A DNA stretch of 64,000 nt from Neorhizobium galegae (GCF_017877135.1 NZ_JAGIPH010000007.1:124001-188000); one strand, 5' to 3'. Numbered from the stretch's first letter, positions 16,370 through 25,220 are shown. Made by a program: numbers and translations. The notes: a model not told the origin generated them from the letters alone.

Positions 16370-17380
16370 TCAGTCCATCCTGCGGCGAATGCGGGGGTCG
16401 AGCACGCCATAGAGCAGATCGACCACGATCGAGGTGGTGACGAAGAGCAGCGCAAAGACGAGCGTCGTGCCCTGGATTACCGGATAATCGCGGTTCTTGA
16501 TCGCCTCGAACATGTAGCGCCCGATGCCCGGCCAGGAGAAGACGGTTTCGGTGAGGATCGCGCCACCCAGCATTTCGGCGAATTTCAGCCCGATCACGGT
16601 GAGCGCCGGCATCAGCGAGTTCAGGAGCCCATGCTTCAGCACCACCTGATGGCGATATAGCCCTTTGGCGGTAGCGGTGCGGATGAAATCCTCGCCCATC
16701 ACCTCGAGCATGGTGTTGCGCACGAAACGGGCAAGCGTTGCGGCAAGAAACAGCGCCAGAACCGTCACCGGCAGCACGAGATGGGCAATCCCGCTGAGCG
16801 CCGCGGCCGGGTTTCCGGCAATCAGGCTATCGAGAATGATGAAGCCGGTGACCGGTTCGACGCTGACATAGGCGTCCAGCCTGCCCGAGACCGGCAACCA
16901 GCCGAGATGGGTGGCAAAGACCAGCTGCAGCACCAGCGCCAGCAGGAAGGCCGGCATGGAAACGCCCATCAGCGAAACGACGCGCAGGATGTGATCGAAG
17001 AGCGTATTGGCCTTGACGGCTGAGAGAACGCCAAGCGGTATGCCGATGACGATGGCCACGAGAACCGCAAGCACGGACAGTTCGATCGTGGCGGGCAGGC
17101 GCGCCAAAATTTCGCGAAGCACCGGCTCGCCGCTTTTCAGCGACAGGCCGAGATCGCCATGGGCGAGGCCTGCCAGATAATCGGTAAATTGCAGAACGAC
17201 CGGCCGGTCGAGATGCAGTTGCGCGCGAAGTGCTGCGATCTGCTCCGAGGTTGCACCGGGGCCGAGCAGCGTCACGGCCGGATCGCCGGGGATCAGGCGC
17301 ACCAGCGAAAAGGCGATGACCAGCACGATGGACAGCACCGGGATCAGGCCGATCAACCGGCGCAGAAGAAAGTTCAGCAT
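16370..17380 (-). CDS. Peptide-type ABC transporter permease (DppB-like)
   Basis: First permease of the peptide-type importer, 336 residues from the ATG at 17380 (MLNFLLRRLIGLIPVLSIVL). DppB landmarks are FSLVRLIPGDPA, the coupling loop VMGEDFIRTATAKGLYRHQVVLKHGLLNS and AEMLGGAILTETVFSWPGIGRYM. The reading frame is open 18 codons further upstream, but that stretch has no membrane character and precedes the conserved start. It follows the periplasmic binding-protein gene by 69 bases. Confidence 0.9.
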   Translation of the reverse strand: MLNFLLRRLIGLIPVLSIVLVIAFSLVRLIPGDPAVTLLGPGATSEQIAALRAQLHLDRPVVLQFTDYLAGLAHGDLGLSLKSGEPVLREILARLPATIELSVLAVLVAIVIGIPLGVLSAVKANTLFDHILRVVSLMGVSMPAFLLALVLQLVFATHLGWLPVSGRLDAYVSVEPVTGFIILDSLIAGNPAAALSGIAHLVLPVTVLALFLAATLARFVRNTMLEVMGEDFIRTATAKGLYRHQVVLKHGLLNSLMPALTVIGLKFAEMLGGAILTETVFSWPGIGRYMFEAIKNRDYPVIQGTTLVFALLFVTTSIVVDLLYGVLDPRIRRRMD

Positions 17381-17449
17381 GGGCTCGCAGCCACTCCTGT
17401 TGCGAATGCGCCGCCGGGTGGCGGCGCATTCCATTGGCGTCTGGTGGTC

Positions 17450-19012
17450 TTACCCCTTGGACACGCTCCAGTATTCGTTGAGCGGCGGGGCGCTGTTGAT
17501 GACGAGGCCCTTCACGTTGGCGCGGGCGTAGACGATGAGCTTGGGGCTGAACAGATAGGCGCCCGGCACCCGCTTCATGATCTCTTCCTGCACGGTGAAA
17601 TAGAGCTGCTTGCGGGCATCCAAGTCAGCCGTCTGCTGGGCCTTCAGGATCAGCGCATCGAGATCCTTGTCTTCCGGCATGCGGAAGGTCATGGCCGTAT
17701 TGGCGAGCGACGACAGGTAGCCGATGGTGATATGCGCATCCGGATCGTTGTACCAGGGCTGGCGGCCATCGAGCGCCACGTCGAACTGACCGGCGGTCTG
17801 CAGCGCGCGCAGGGCCGGGAACTCGGTCTGCTCGATCGTCGCATTGATGCCGATATCGGCAAGATTTGCCTGCACGAAGGTGGCAACCGCACCCCAGAGC
17901 GGACCCTGGAAGCTGTAGAGCTTGATCGAAAGGGTGGTCGGATCGACACCGGCTTCCTTCAGCAGCTTCTTGGCGAGCTCCGGATCATATTTCGGCGCAA
18001 GCTCCTTCACCTTCGGATCGAAGGCCCAGCTGTTGGTGGTCAGCGGACCATAGACGCGCTCGGCGGTGCCGCCGAAGACACCGGCCAGCAGACCGTCGTA
18101 ATCGATGGCGCTGGCGATGGCCTTGCGCACGCGCACATCGGCAAACGGTCCGTCCTTCTTGGAATTGTTGAATTCCAGCTGGCGGATGATCTGGCTGGAG
18201 GCTTCCAGAACCTGCACGTCCTTGTTCTTCTTCAGCGAAGCGATGTCTTCGGCGGCAATGGCCGACAGCTGGCCCTGCTGCTGCACGATGTCGACGCCGC
18301 CGTTTTCAAGCTCCAGCCGGCGCGTCGAGGCATCCGGGATGACGCGGTAGACGATGCGCGACAGCTTTGGCGCACCGCGGAAATAGGTGGGGTTCGCGTC
18401 AAGGATGACGTTGGTATCGGCCTGCGCGCTCTTGAACACGAAGGGACCGGTGCCGACCGGGTTCTTGGCAAAGCCGTCGCCGAATTTCTGGACGGCGGCC
18501 GGGCTGACGATGGCGGCCTGCGGCTGGGCGAGAATGGAAAGGAAGGCCGGGTAGGGCTGCGCGAGGCTGATCTTGACTTCCGTCGGCGAGACAACGGCAA
18601 TGTCGGAGATCAGGCCGAAGGTGGCCTGCACATAGGAATTGGTCTTCTTAGTGCGCTCCAGCGAGAACTTGACGGCGGCCGCATCGAAATCGGTGCCGTC
18701 ATGGAACTTGACGCCGCTGCGCAGCTTGAAATCGAATTCCTTGCCATCGGCCGACACGGTCCAGGTTTCGGCAAGCCGGCCTTCCACCTTGGTGAAATCA
18801 GGCGCAGTCCAGGCGACCAGCGTGTCGAACACGTTGAGGATGATTTCGCTGCCGATCGGCTCGGCCTTGTTGGTGCCGGGCTCAAGCGCCACCGGATCGG
18901 ACGGCACGGCCACGACCAGCGTCTTCGACTGATCCTGCGCCTTCGCGTCGATCGCGCCCGCAAGGAGCGGCACCATCAATCCGAGAGTGGCAAACTGCTT
19001 CCAGACGGTCAT
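17450..19012 (-). CDS. Peptide-type ABC transporter periplasmic substrate-binding protein
   Basis: SBP_bac_5 receptor with a Sec signal peptide (MTVWKQFATLGLMVPLLAGA, residues 1-20, cleavage near DAKAQ). The ATG at 19012 is preceded by an AGGAAAGGA stretch and is preferred to one at 19060. Landmarks: LVVAVPSDPVALEPG, FKLRSGVKFHDGTDFDAAAV, GTGPFVFK and VRVRKAIASAIDYDGLLAGVFGG. First gene of an operon with two permeases but no ATPase genes. The upstream region carries a perfect 14-bp palindrome at 19151-19164. The ligand may be a peptide, opine, nickel complex or glycoconjugate. Confidence 0.9.
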   Translation of the reverse strand: MTVWKQFATLGLMVPLLAGAIDAKAQDQSKTLVVAVPSDPVALEPGTNKAEPIGSEIILNVFDTLVAWTAPDFTKVEGRLAETWTVSADGKEFDFKLRSGVKFHDGTDFDAAAVKFSLERTKKTNSYVQATFGLISDIAVVSPTEVKISLAQPYPAFLSILAQPQAAIVSPAAVQKFGDGFAKNPVGTGPFVFKSAQADTNVILDANPTYFRGAPKLSRIVYRVIPDASTRRLELENGGVDIVQQQGQLSAIAAEDIASLKKNKDVQVLEASSQIIRQLEFNNSKKDGPFADVRVRKAIASAIDYDGLLAGVFGGTAERVYGPLTTNSWAFDPKVKELAPKYDPELAKKLLKEAGVDPTTLSIKLYSFQGPLWGAVATFVQANLADIGINATIEQTEFPALRALQTAGQFDVALDGRQPWYNDPDAHITIGYLSSLANTAMTFRMPEDKDLDALILKAQQTADLDARKQLYFTVQEEIMKRVPGAYLFSPKLIVYARANVKGLVINSAPPLNEYWSVSKG

Positions 19013-19150
19013 TCGTGGTGCATCCTTTCCTGTTGTGTGAACCTTGAGGATCTGCCGCAAGGCCGGTGGCTGAGGAAGTTTCTGTCATTCCTCTGTGATA
19101 TTCCACGAAATATATCATGGCTTCATCACCTGTAAAGCCGAGATGCCCGT

Positions 19151-19164
19151 TTCCTGTACAGGAA
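19151..19164. promoter_or_regulatory. Perfect 14-bp palindrome upstream of the peptide ABC operon
   Basis: TTCCTGTACAGGAA reads identically on both strands. It lies about 140 bases upstream of the binding-protein start and 77 bases past the rhodanese stop; an extra CACCTGTA half-site is at 19127-19134. It has no loop and no T-run, so it looks like an operator and not a terminator. The regulator is unknown. Confidence 0.5.
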
Positions 19165-19240
19165 GCACATTTTGCCTATTTTATACTCTGCCGCGGAAAG
19201 AAATTACTTTAATTAAGCAGTTTCAGCACCAATCCGCCAC

Positions 19241-20098
19241 TTATTCAGGCATTGCGCCCGTCACGAACGGGCGCTTGGGGTCGGTCACCCAATGCGACCA
19301 CGAGCCGGGATACATCGCCGCCTCAATGCCAATGGCGGCGAGCGCCAGAACCGAATGGGCCGCCGACATGCCGGCGCCGCAATAGACGCCGACCGGCTTT
19401 GTGCCGTCGGCTCCCAAGACACCGTACATGGCGCGCAACGTGTCGCTCTCGGTGAAATTGCCGTAATCGGTCACGTTGTCGGGGGCAGGGGCAGACCGGG
19501 CGCCCGGAATATGCCCGCGCGGCGGCTGGCCGGGGGCGGCAAGACCACCGATATAGTTTGGCCGGATACGGGCATCGAGCAGCACGCCGTGGCGGGCAAG
19601 CTCCAGCGCCTCGTCCGGCCCGAACTGGGGCATGTGCCCCCCTTTCAGCGTGATGGTGGAGGGGGTCGGCTGGGTGGCCGCGTCACTCACCGGCAGGCCG
19701 GCGGCAAGCCAGGCGGGAAAACCGCCATCCAGAACGCGCACATCGGCAAGCCCTGCCCAACGCAGCACCCACCAGGCGCGCGCCGCCGTCATGCTGCGGT
19801 CGGCGTCATAAACCACGATCGTGCTGTCGTGGCGCAGCCCCCACGCCCGTGCCTTCGCCTCGACATCCTCGATGCGCGGCAGCGGCCGCTGGCCCTCGGT
19901 CGGCGAGGCGGGGGACTGGAAATCACGGTAGGCCTGCGTGTCGATCGCACCTTCGATGCGCTTGCCGGTAAAATAATCCTGGCCCGTGTAAGGGTTGACC
20001 GAGTGGACGGCGAGAATGGTGATGTCCCGGCCCGCAAGCCGCATCGCCTGCAGCTGCTGCGGGGTCAAAAGCACGCGCTCGCGGATCGGGTCGGTCAT
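19241..20098 (-). CDS. Sulfurtransferase (rhodanese / 3-mercaptopyruvate sulfurtransferase type)
   Basis: Two tandem rhodanese domains in 285 residues. The first, inactive domain shows VVYDADRSMTAARAWWVLRWAG; the second carries the active-site loop around Cys240, YCGAGMSA. The loop CGAGM is nearer to CGSGV of 3-mercaptopyruvate sulfurtransferases than to CRKGV of thiosulfate rhodaneses. The expected role is to take sulfane sulfur from a mercapto-acid and pass it to a thiol or cyanide in the cytoplasm. It lies 34 bases after a GntR gene on the same strand and is divergent from a racemase/amidohydrolase/C-S lyase operon, hinting at a sulfur-containing substrate. Confidence 0.88.
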   Translation of the reverse strand: MTDPIRERVLLTPQQLQAMRLAGRDITILAVHSVNPYTGQDYFTGKRIEGAIDTQAYRDFQSPASPTEGQRPLPRIEDVEAKARAWGLRHDSTIVVYDADRSMTAARAWWVLRWAGLADVRVLDGGFPAWLAAGLPVSDAATQPTPSTITLKGGHMPQFGPDEALELARHGVLLDARIRPNYIGGLAAPGQPPRGHIPGARSAPAPDNVTDYGNFTESDTLRAMYGVLGADGTKPVGVYCGAGMSAAHSVLALAAIGIEAAMYPGSWSHWVTDPKRPFVTGAMPE

Positions 20099-20132
20099 TG
20101 TCAGGATTTTCCGTTTCGTTTGACAAAGGTCA

Positions 20133-20849
20133 CTAAAGCGTCAGGCCGGCGCGACCGTTGGAGATCAGCACGGTCAGGATGCCGACGCGGGTGTTTTCGT
20201 TGTGGCGCACGATGGCGGCGCGGGCGGCCTCTGCGTCGCGTTTGCGCAGCATCTCGATAATCTCGTGGTGATCGCGGTTGGTTTCCGGGTTCACGTCGCG
20301 CATGCGCGCGCCCATGTAGAAAAGCCGGGCGCATTCCTCCAGATGGCTGATGACCAGAGCATGCAGGCGCGGATTGCGCGAGCCGCGCGCAATGGCGGCG
20401 TGAAACGCCTGATTGGCCTCCACGAAACTGCGCACGCTGGCATTTTCTCCCAGTTCGTAATGGGCATCGGCCAGCCGGTCCAGTTCGTCCAGTTCTTCCG
20501 CCGTCAGGTGTTCCGCCGCAAGCGCTGCAGCAGATCCCTCCAGCATTTCACGGATGGCAAACAGGTCGTTCATGTCCTTCACCGTCACCGGCGTGACGCG
20601 GTAACCGCGGCGCGGATAGGCTTCCATGAAGCCTTCGACGCAAAGCCGCGCCAGGGCTTCGCGGACCGGCGTCTTGCTGACGGATAGCTGCTCGGCCAGT
20701 TCCGGCTCCGACACTTCCATCCCCGGCGGCATGTCGCCGGTGATGATCCGCTCGCGCAGGCTCGCATAGGCCATTTCGGTCAGCGATTTGCCGCGCCGCG
20801 CCGTCTGGGGTGCCCCGGCCTGATCCATGTCCACTGCAGTCTCCGTCAT
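20133..20849 (-). CDS. GntR family transcriptional regulator, FCD type
   Basis: A 238-residue repressor. The winged helix is MAYASLRERIITGDMPPG followed by LAEQLSVSKTPVREALARL; the C-terminal FCD helical domain contains FHAAIARGSRNPRL and the metal-site style DHHEIIEML. It is divergent from the racemase operon and cotranscribed with the rhodanese gene, so it probably controls both. A near-palindrome at 20952-20965 in the divergent gap is the best operator candidate. Confidence 0.9.
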   Translation of the reverse strand: MTETAVDMDQAGAPQTARRGKSLTEMAYASLRERIITGDMPPGMEVSEPELAEQLSVSKTPVREALARLCVEGFMEAYPRRGYRVTPVTVKDMNDLFAIREMLEGSAAALAAEHLTAEELDELDRLADAHYELGENASVRSFVEANQAFHAAIARGSRNPRLHALVISHLEECARLFYMGARMRDVNPETNRDHHEIIEMLRKRDAEAARAAIVRHNENTRVGILTVLISNGRAGLTL

Positions 20850-20951
20850 TCTTCATTTCCGTTCGCGAGGCTGTTGCCGATATAGGCGGTCGCGGCGTTT
20901 GCCGCTATACCGGTGATGCGCTTCGTGCTTTGACAGGCCGGAATCGGTGAG

Positions 20952-20965
20952 ATATTACGTAGTAT
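20952..20965. promoter_or_regulatory. Near-palindromic operator candidate between gntR and racemase
   Basis: ATATTACGTAGTAT is symmetric around TACGTA with one mismatched pair. It lies in the gap between the divergent GntR and racemase operons, 50-66 bases before the preferred racemase start. Proposed GntR site; binding not shown. Confidence 0.4.
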
Positions 20966-21017
20966 ATTAATGGCGGTCGCTGCTGACCGCAATCCCTGTC
21001 ATTCCACGGGTATTTCA

Positions 21018-21680
21018 TTGTCTCAGATTCTCGTCATCAATCCCAACAGTTCGGTTTCCGTGACACGCTCCATGGAGGATTGCCTGGCGCCGGTGCGCGC
21101 CGCCTCCCGCCATGACGTGATGTGCACCGAACTTTCAAAGTCGCCGCCGGGCATCGAGACGGACGATCACGTGCAGGAGGTCATCCCGCATCTCATCGAG
21201 AAGATCCGTGGTTCAGATGCGGATGCCTTTGTTGTGGCCTGCTTTTCCGATCCCGGTATCGATACGGTGCGCAAGGCAACGACGCGGCCGGTGATCGGCA
21301 TTGCAGAGGCTGCCTATCTGTCAGCGCTCGGTCTCGGCCGCCGCTTCGGCATCGTGTCTCTCGGGCCATCGTCCATCGAGCGCCACCTGCGCTATCTCAA
21401 ACATCTGGACCTTGATCGGCGGCTGGCGGGTGACCGTTCCATCGACATGACGGTCGTGCAACTGATGGCGACGGATGCTGCGGAGAAGATTGCGCGGGTC
21501 GGTCGCGCGCTTCGCGACGAGGATGGCGCAGATGTGATCATTCTGGGCTGTGCCGGTCTCGGCGGCTATCGGCCCGAGATCGAGGCCCTGCTCGGGCTTC
21601 CGGTCGTCGATCCGGTCCAGGCGGGTGCAGCGCTTGCCTGCACCACGGTTGATCTGAATTATACGAGGACGCTTGCATGA
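21018..21680 (+). CDS. Aspartate/glutamate racemase superfamily protein (hydantoin racemase-like)
   Basis: Cofactor-independent two-cysteine racemase of the Asp/Glu/hydantoin family. The family start QILVINPNSS is present, as are both catalytic cysteines: VVACFSDPG in the first half and ILGCAGLGGY in the second. The frame is open to an ATG at 20970, but that adds 16 residues of no family character and lies beside the proposed operator; a TTG at 21018 would begin the protein at MSQILVINPNSS, so I chose it (220 residues). Neither start has a strong ribosome site. Its stop overlaps the next gene (ATGA at 21677-21680). Likely racemises a 5-substituted hydantoin or similar ring. Confidence 0.82.
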   Translation: MSQILVINPNSSVSVTRSMEDCLAPVRAASRHDVMCTELSKSPPGIETDDHVQEVIPHLIEKIRGSDADAFVVACFSDPGIDTVRKATTRPVIGIAEAAYLSALGLGRRFGIVSLGPSSIERHLRYLKHLDLDRRLAGDRSIDMTVVQLMATDAAEKIARVGRALRDEDGADVIILGCAGLGGYRPEIEALLGLPVVDPVQAGAALACTTVDLNYTRTLA

Positions 21681-23038
21681 GCTACGATCTTCTCATCCGC
21701 GGCACGCTGGTTCTGCCCGAGGGCCTTTGTGAAAACGGCTGGCTTGCCATCCGGGCTGGCCGGATCGAGGCGATCGGCACCGGCGAGGCGCCGGACGCAG
21801 CTCAGACATTCGATGCCGGCGAAGACCTGGTCATGCCCGGCGTCGTCGACGGGCAGACCCATGCCGGCAGCTATGGCGGCCTCAAAGGCATCGGCTCGAC
21901 CACCCGCTCGGCGATTGCCGGCGGCGTCACCACCATTGTCGACATGCCCTATGACAACCCGGCGCCGCTCAACTCACGCGAACGGCTGACGGACAAGATC
22001 GCCGCCATCAACGAACATGCCCACGCCCATGTGGCGCTCTATGCGACCGTGATCCCCGGCCAGGACATGAGCGAGGTGCAGGACCTGATCGAGGGCGGCG
22101 TCGTCGCCTTCAAGATCTCCACCTTCGAAAGCAGCCCGACGCGCTTTCCCCGCATCAGCGCCGACCAGATGCTCGACCTGTTCGAGGCCTTAGCGCCGAC
22201 CGATATCCCTCTCGGTGTCCACAACGAGGACCAGGAAATCGTGCGCGCGCGCATCGCACGGGCAAAGGCTGCTGGCCGCGATGGCATCGAGGCCCATTCC
22301 GAAAGCCGGCCACCGGCGGCAGAACTGGCCGCCACCGCGCAGTTTCTGGAACTCGGCGCCGCAGCCGGCGCACATGCCCATATCGTGCACCTGACGTCGT
22401 CGCGCGGTTTCCAGCTGGTTAAGCATTACCATGCCGATGGCTTTCGCGCGACGGGCGAGCTTTGCGTGCATTACCTGTGGTTTGATCCGGCAACCGACAA
22501 TGCGCTCGGCGCCCGTATGAAGGTGAACCCGCCGATCCGCCCCGGCGAGATCGAACCGCTCTGGCAGGAAGTGCTGTCGGGCCGGGTTGCCTTCGTCAGC
22601 TCCGATCATTCCAGCTGGCCGATCGACAACAAGTTCACGCCGTCCATCTTCGAGGCGGGCGCCGGCGTGCCTGGCCTCGAAACGCTGCTGCCGGCCTTTT
22701 ATACCGGCGCAGAAAACCGGGGGCTCGATGCGCCGCAACTCACCGTTTCGCAGCTTTGCGAGCGTCCGGCGCGCTTCTTCGGCCTTTATCCGCAGAAGGG
22801 CGTGCTTGCCGTCGGAGCCGATGCCGATATCGTTGTCCTGACGCGCGAAACCTATCCCTGGGATAGTGCCAGGGCGCATGACGACCTCAACTGGAGCCCG
22901 TTCGACGGACGCACCTTCACCGTAAGGGTCGCCCGCACCTACCTCTCCGGAAAGCTTGCCTTCGATGGCGACTCGGTGGTCAATAAGGCCGGCGACGGCA
23001 CCTATGCCGCCCGCGGTGCCAGCCGCTGGTTTTCCTGA
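21677..23038 (+). CDS. Dihydropyrimidinase/allantoinase-like amidohydrolase with altered HxH metal motif
   Basis: Cyclic amidohydrolase of 453 residues that should open the ring of a hydantoin, dihydropyrimidine or allantoin-like substrate. Metal-centre residues that can be read: carboxylated Lys146 (AFKIS), His182 (GVHNED), His238 (HIVHLTS) and Asp310 (SSDHSSW). The N-terminal DxHxH is DGQTH (residues 58-62), so the first metal His is Gln60. Other landmarks: TTIVDMPYDNPAPLNS and RPARFFGLYPQKGVLAVGADADIV. It is coupled to the racemase (ATGA). A second, canonical dihydropyrimidinase is encoded on the other strand at 25277-26683, so the two may act on different substrates. Confidence 0.88.
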   Translation: MSYDLLIRGTLVLPEGLCENGWLAIRAGRIEAIGTGEAPDAAQTFDAGEDLVMPGVVDGQTHAGSYGGLKGIGSTTRSAIAGGVTTIVDMPYDNPAPLNSRERLTDKIAAINEHAHAHVALYATVIPGQDMSEVQDLIEGGVVAFKISTFESSPTRFPRISADQMLDLFEALAPTDIPLGVHNEDQEIVRARIARAKAAGRDGIEAHSESRPPAAELAATAQFLELGAAAGAHAHIVHLTSSRGFQLVKHYHADGFRATGELCVHYLWFDPATDNALGARMKVNPPIRPGEIEPLWQEVLSGRVAFVSSDHSSWPIDNKFTPSIFEAGAGVPGLETLLPAFYTGAENRGLDAPQLTVSQLCERPARFFGLYPQKGVLAVGADADIVVLTRETYPWDSARAHDDLNWSPFDGRTFTVRVARTYLSGKLAFDGDSVVNKAGDGTYAARGASRWFS

Positions 23039-23073
23039 AATTCGTAGCAACACCTGATTGTCGAGAAAAAGCC

Positions 23074-24000
23074 ATGACCCGCATTTCTGCCGAAAGCAAA
23101 GGCGTCTACATCATCGCCGTCACGCCGTTTCACGATAACGGCGCCATCGATACCGCAAGCGTCGACCGCATGGTCGATTTCTACCTGGACAAGGGCGCCG
23201 ACGGACTGACCATTCTCGGCATGATGGGCGAAGCGCCCAAGCTGACGCAGCAGGAATCCATCGACGTCACCCGCCAGGTGATTGCCAGGGCGGCGGGAAA
23301 ACCGGTCGTGGTGGGCGTCTCGGCGCCGGGGCTTGCCGCCATCGGCGAACTGACGAAGGCCGTGATGGATCTCGGCGCTGCCGGCGTCATGGTGGCACCG
23401 ACCGCAGCTCTTCGCACCGACGACCAGATCCTTGGCTACTATCGCAACGTCGTGGCAACGATCGGGCCGGACGTGCCGCTGGTGCTGCAGGATTTTCCGC
23501 TCGCAACCGGCGTGCAGATTTCCACCCGCACCATCGGCGCCATCATCGAGGCACTGCCGAGCATGGTGATGCTGAAGCATGAGGACTGGCCGGGTCTCGA
23601 CAAGATCAGCGATCTCAGGGATGCCGAAGCGGCCGGGCGCCGGCGCATTTCCATACTCTGCGGCAATGGCGGCGTCTTCTTGCCGGAAGAAATGGCGCGC
23701 GGCGCCGACGGCGCCATGACCGGCTTTGCCTATCCGGAAATGATGGTGGATGTGGTGCGGCTCACCAATGCCGGCGACATGGCGCGCGCGCAGGATCTGT
23801 TCGACGCCTATCTGCCGCTTGCCCGTTTCGAGCAGCAGCCGGGCCTGGGCCTTGCCGTGCGCAAATATGTGCTGGCCAAGCGCGGCGCAATCGCAAGCCA
23901 GGCGCAGCGCCGCCCGGGCGCAAGCCTTGGTGCGAAGGCGGTAGCCGAAGTGGATAACCTGATGGCACGGCTGGACAGGCGGCTTGCCGAACTGGCTTGA
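23074..24000 (+). CDS. Dihydrodipicolinate synthase (DapA/NAL) family lyase
   Basis: Class I aldolase-type enzyme of 308 residues; Schiff-base Lys168 lies in VMLKHED. Two DapA signatures are changed: the pyruvate-binding GTTGE is GMMGE (about residues 49-53), and the catalytic Tyr of the YNVP motif is Gln139 (LQDFPLATG). It is thus unlikely to be a lysine-biosynthetic DapA and more likely an aldolase or dehydratase acting on a keto acid from the same pathway. It follows the amidohydrolase by 35 bases and precedes the MalY-like gene by 44. Confidence 0.85.
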   Translation: MTRISAESKGVYIIAVTPFHDNGAIDTASVDRMVDFYLDKGADGLTILGMMGEAPKLTQQESIDVTRQVIARAAGKPVVVGVSAPGLAAIGELTKAVMDLGAAGVMVAPTAALRTDDQILGYYRNVVATIGPDVPLVLQDFPLATGVQISTRTIGAIIEALPSMVMLKHEDWPGLDKISDLRDAEAAGRRRISILCGNGGVFLPEEMARGADGAMTGFAYPEMMVDVVRLTNAGDMARAQDLFDAYLPLARFEQQPGLGLAVRKYVLAKRGAIASQAQRRPGASLGAKAVAEVDNLMARLDRRLAELA

Positions 24001-24044
24001 TGCCGGGCCATTTTACCCCCACAGCCAGACCTTGACCGGACGGG

Positions 24045-25220
24045 ATGACCCCCATGACTTCCTTCGACTTCGATACGGTAATTCCCCGCAAGGGCACCGA
24101 TGCCAAGAAATGGGCGGCCTATCCGGCCGATGTCCTGCCCATGTGGGTCGCCGACATGGATTTTGCGGCCCCGCCTTCGGTCATCGAGGCGCTGCGCGCC
24201 CGTGTCGAGCATGGCGTGTTCGGTTACGGCCTGCCGCAGGATGCGTTTCGCCAGCAGATCGTCGATGACATGCAGGCGAAATACGGCTGGACGATATCGC
24301 CCGACGATATCGTTTTCCTGCCGGGGGTCGAGCCCGGTTTCAACATGGCGCTGAAATCGGAAACGAAGCCTGGCGATGGCCTGCTGATCCAGACGCCGGT
24401 CTATCATCCGATCCTCACCGCCCATCGCAACTGGGGGCTCAAAAGCATCGAGGCGCCGCTTGTCGCAACCGATAACGGTTATGAGATGGATGCGGAGCAG
24501 CTGGACGCCGCCATGGCCAGAAGCCGGGCCTTTCTCCTTTGCAACCCGCACAACCCGACCGGCAAGGTGCTGACCCGGGAAGACCTGTCTGCGATCGCCG
24601 CCTCCGCCATTCGCCACGACGTTCTGGTGATTGCCGACGAAATCCACTGCGAACTGCTGTTCGACGGCCGCCGTCACATTCCGATCGCCTCGCTGTCGCC
24701 GGAAATTGCCGAGCGCACCATCACGCTGATGTCGGCCAGCAAGACCTACAATATCGCCGGACTGAAGACGGCGTTTGCCATCGTCACCAATGCGGCTCTG
24801 CGCACCCGCTTCAATGCCTCACGGCTCGGGCTCGTCGACAGCGTCAATGTGCTCGGACTGGAGGCAAGCCGCGTGGCCTATGCCACGGCAGGGCCCTGGC
24901 GCGATGCGCTTCTCACCTATCTTCAGGGCAACCGCGATTACCTGCAGGCCGAAATTGCGCGGCGTTTTCCCGCAATCCGGATTGTACCGGCAGAGAGCAC
25001 CTATCTTGCCTGGCTGGATTGCGCTGCCCTTGACCTTCCCGAAGCCCCGCAGAGCTTCTTCCTCACCCATGGCCGGGTGGCCTTCAGCGCCGGCGCAGAC
25101 TTCGGATCGGCTTACGGCAAGTACCTGCGCGTCAACTTCGGCTGCCCGCGCGCGCTTCTGGAAGAAGGGCTTGACCGCATGGAGCGGGCTTTGTCCTCCT
25201 TCGCCGCCAGCGCCCGTTGA
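24045..25220 (+). CDS. MalY/PatB family aminotransferase (cystathionine beta-lyase type C-S lyase)
   Basis: Fold-type I PLP enzyme of 391 residues. The MalY/PatB start is visible (PADVLPMWVADMDFAAPPSVIEAL), then FLPGVEPGFNMAL, LLCNPHNPTGKVL, the Asp of VIADEIHCEL and the PLP Lys in SASKTYNIAGLKTAF. This group usually cleaves C-S bonds of cysteine conjugates to pyruvate, ammonia and a thiol. An alternative ATG at 24054 is in frame three codons later. Its pairing with a rhodanese gene in the divergent operon supports a sulfur-containing substrate. Last gene of its operon; it converges on the dihydropyrimidinase gene 56 bases away. Confidence 0.88.
   Translation: MTPMTSFDFDTVIPRKGTDAKKWAAYPADVLPMWVADMDFAAPPSVIEALRARVEHGVFGYGLPQDAFRQQIVDDMQAKYGWTISPDDIVFLPGVEPGFNMALKSETKPGDGLLIQTPVYHPILTAHRNWGLKSIEAPLVATDNGYEMDAEQLDAAMARSRAFLLCNPHNPTGKVLTREDLSAIAASAIRHDVLVIADEIHCELLFDGRRHIPIASLSPEIAERTITLMSASKTYNIAGLKTAFAIVTNAALRTRFNASRLGLVDSVNVLGLEASRVAYATAGPWRDALLTYLQGNRDYLQAEIARRFPAIRIVPAESTYLAWLDCAALDLPEAPQSFFLTHGRVAFSAGADFGSAYGKYLRVNFGCPRALLEEGLDRMERALSSFAASAR

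Noticed and set aside
17159-19135. A 658-codon plus-strand open frame
   Set aside because: Antisense of the peptide-binding protein and DppB-type genes; no recognisable domain and strong GC-bias composition.
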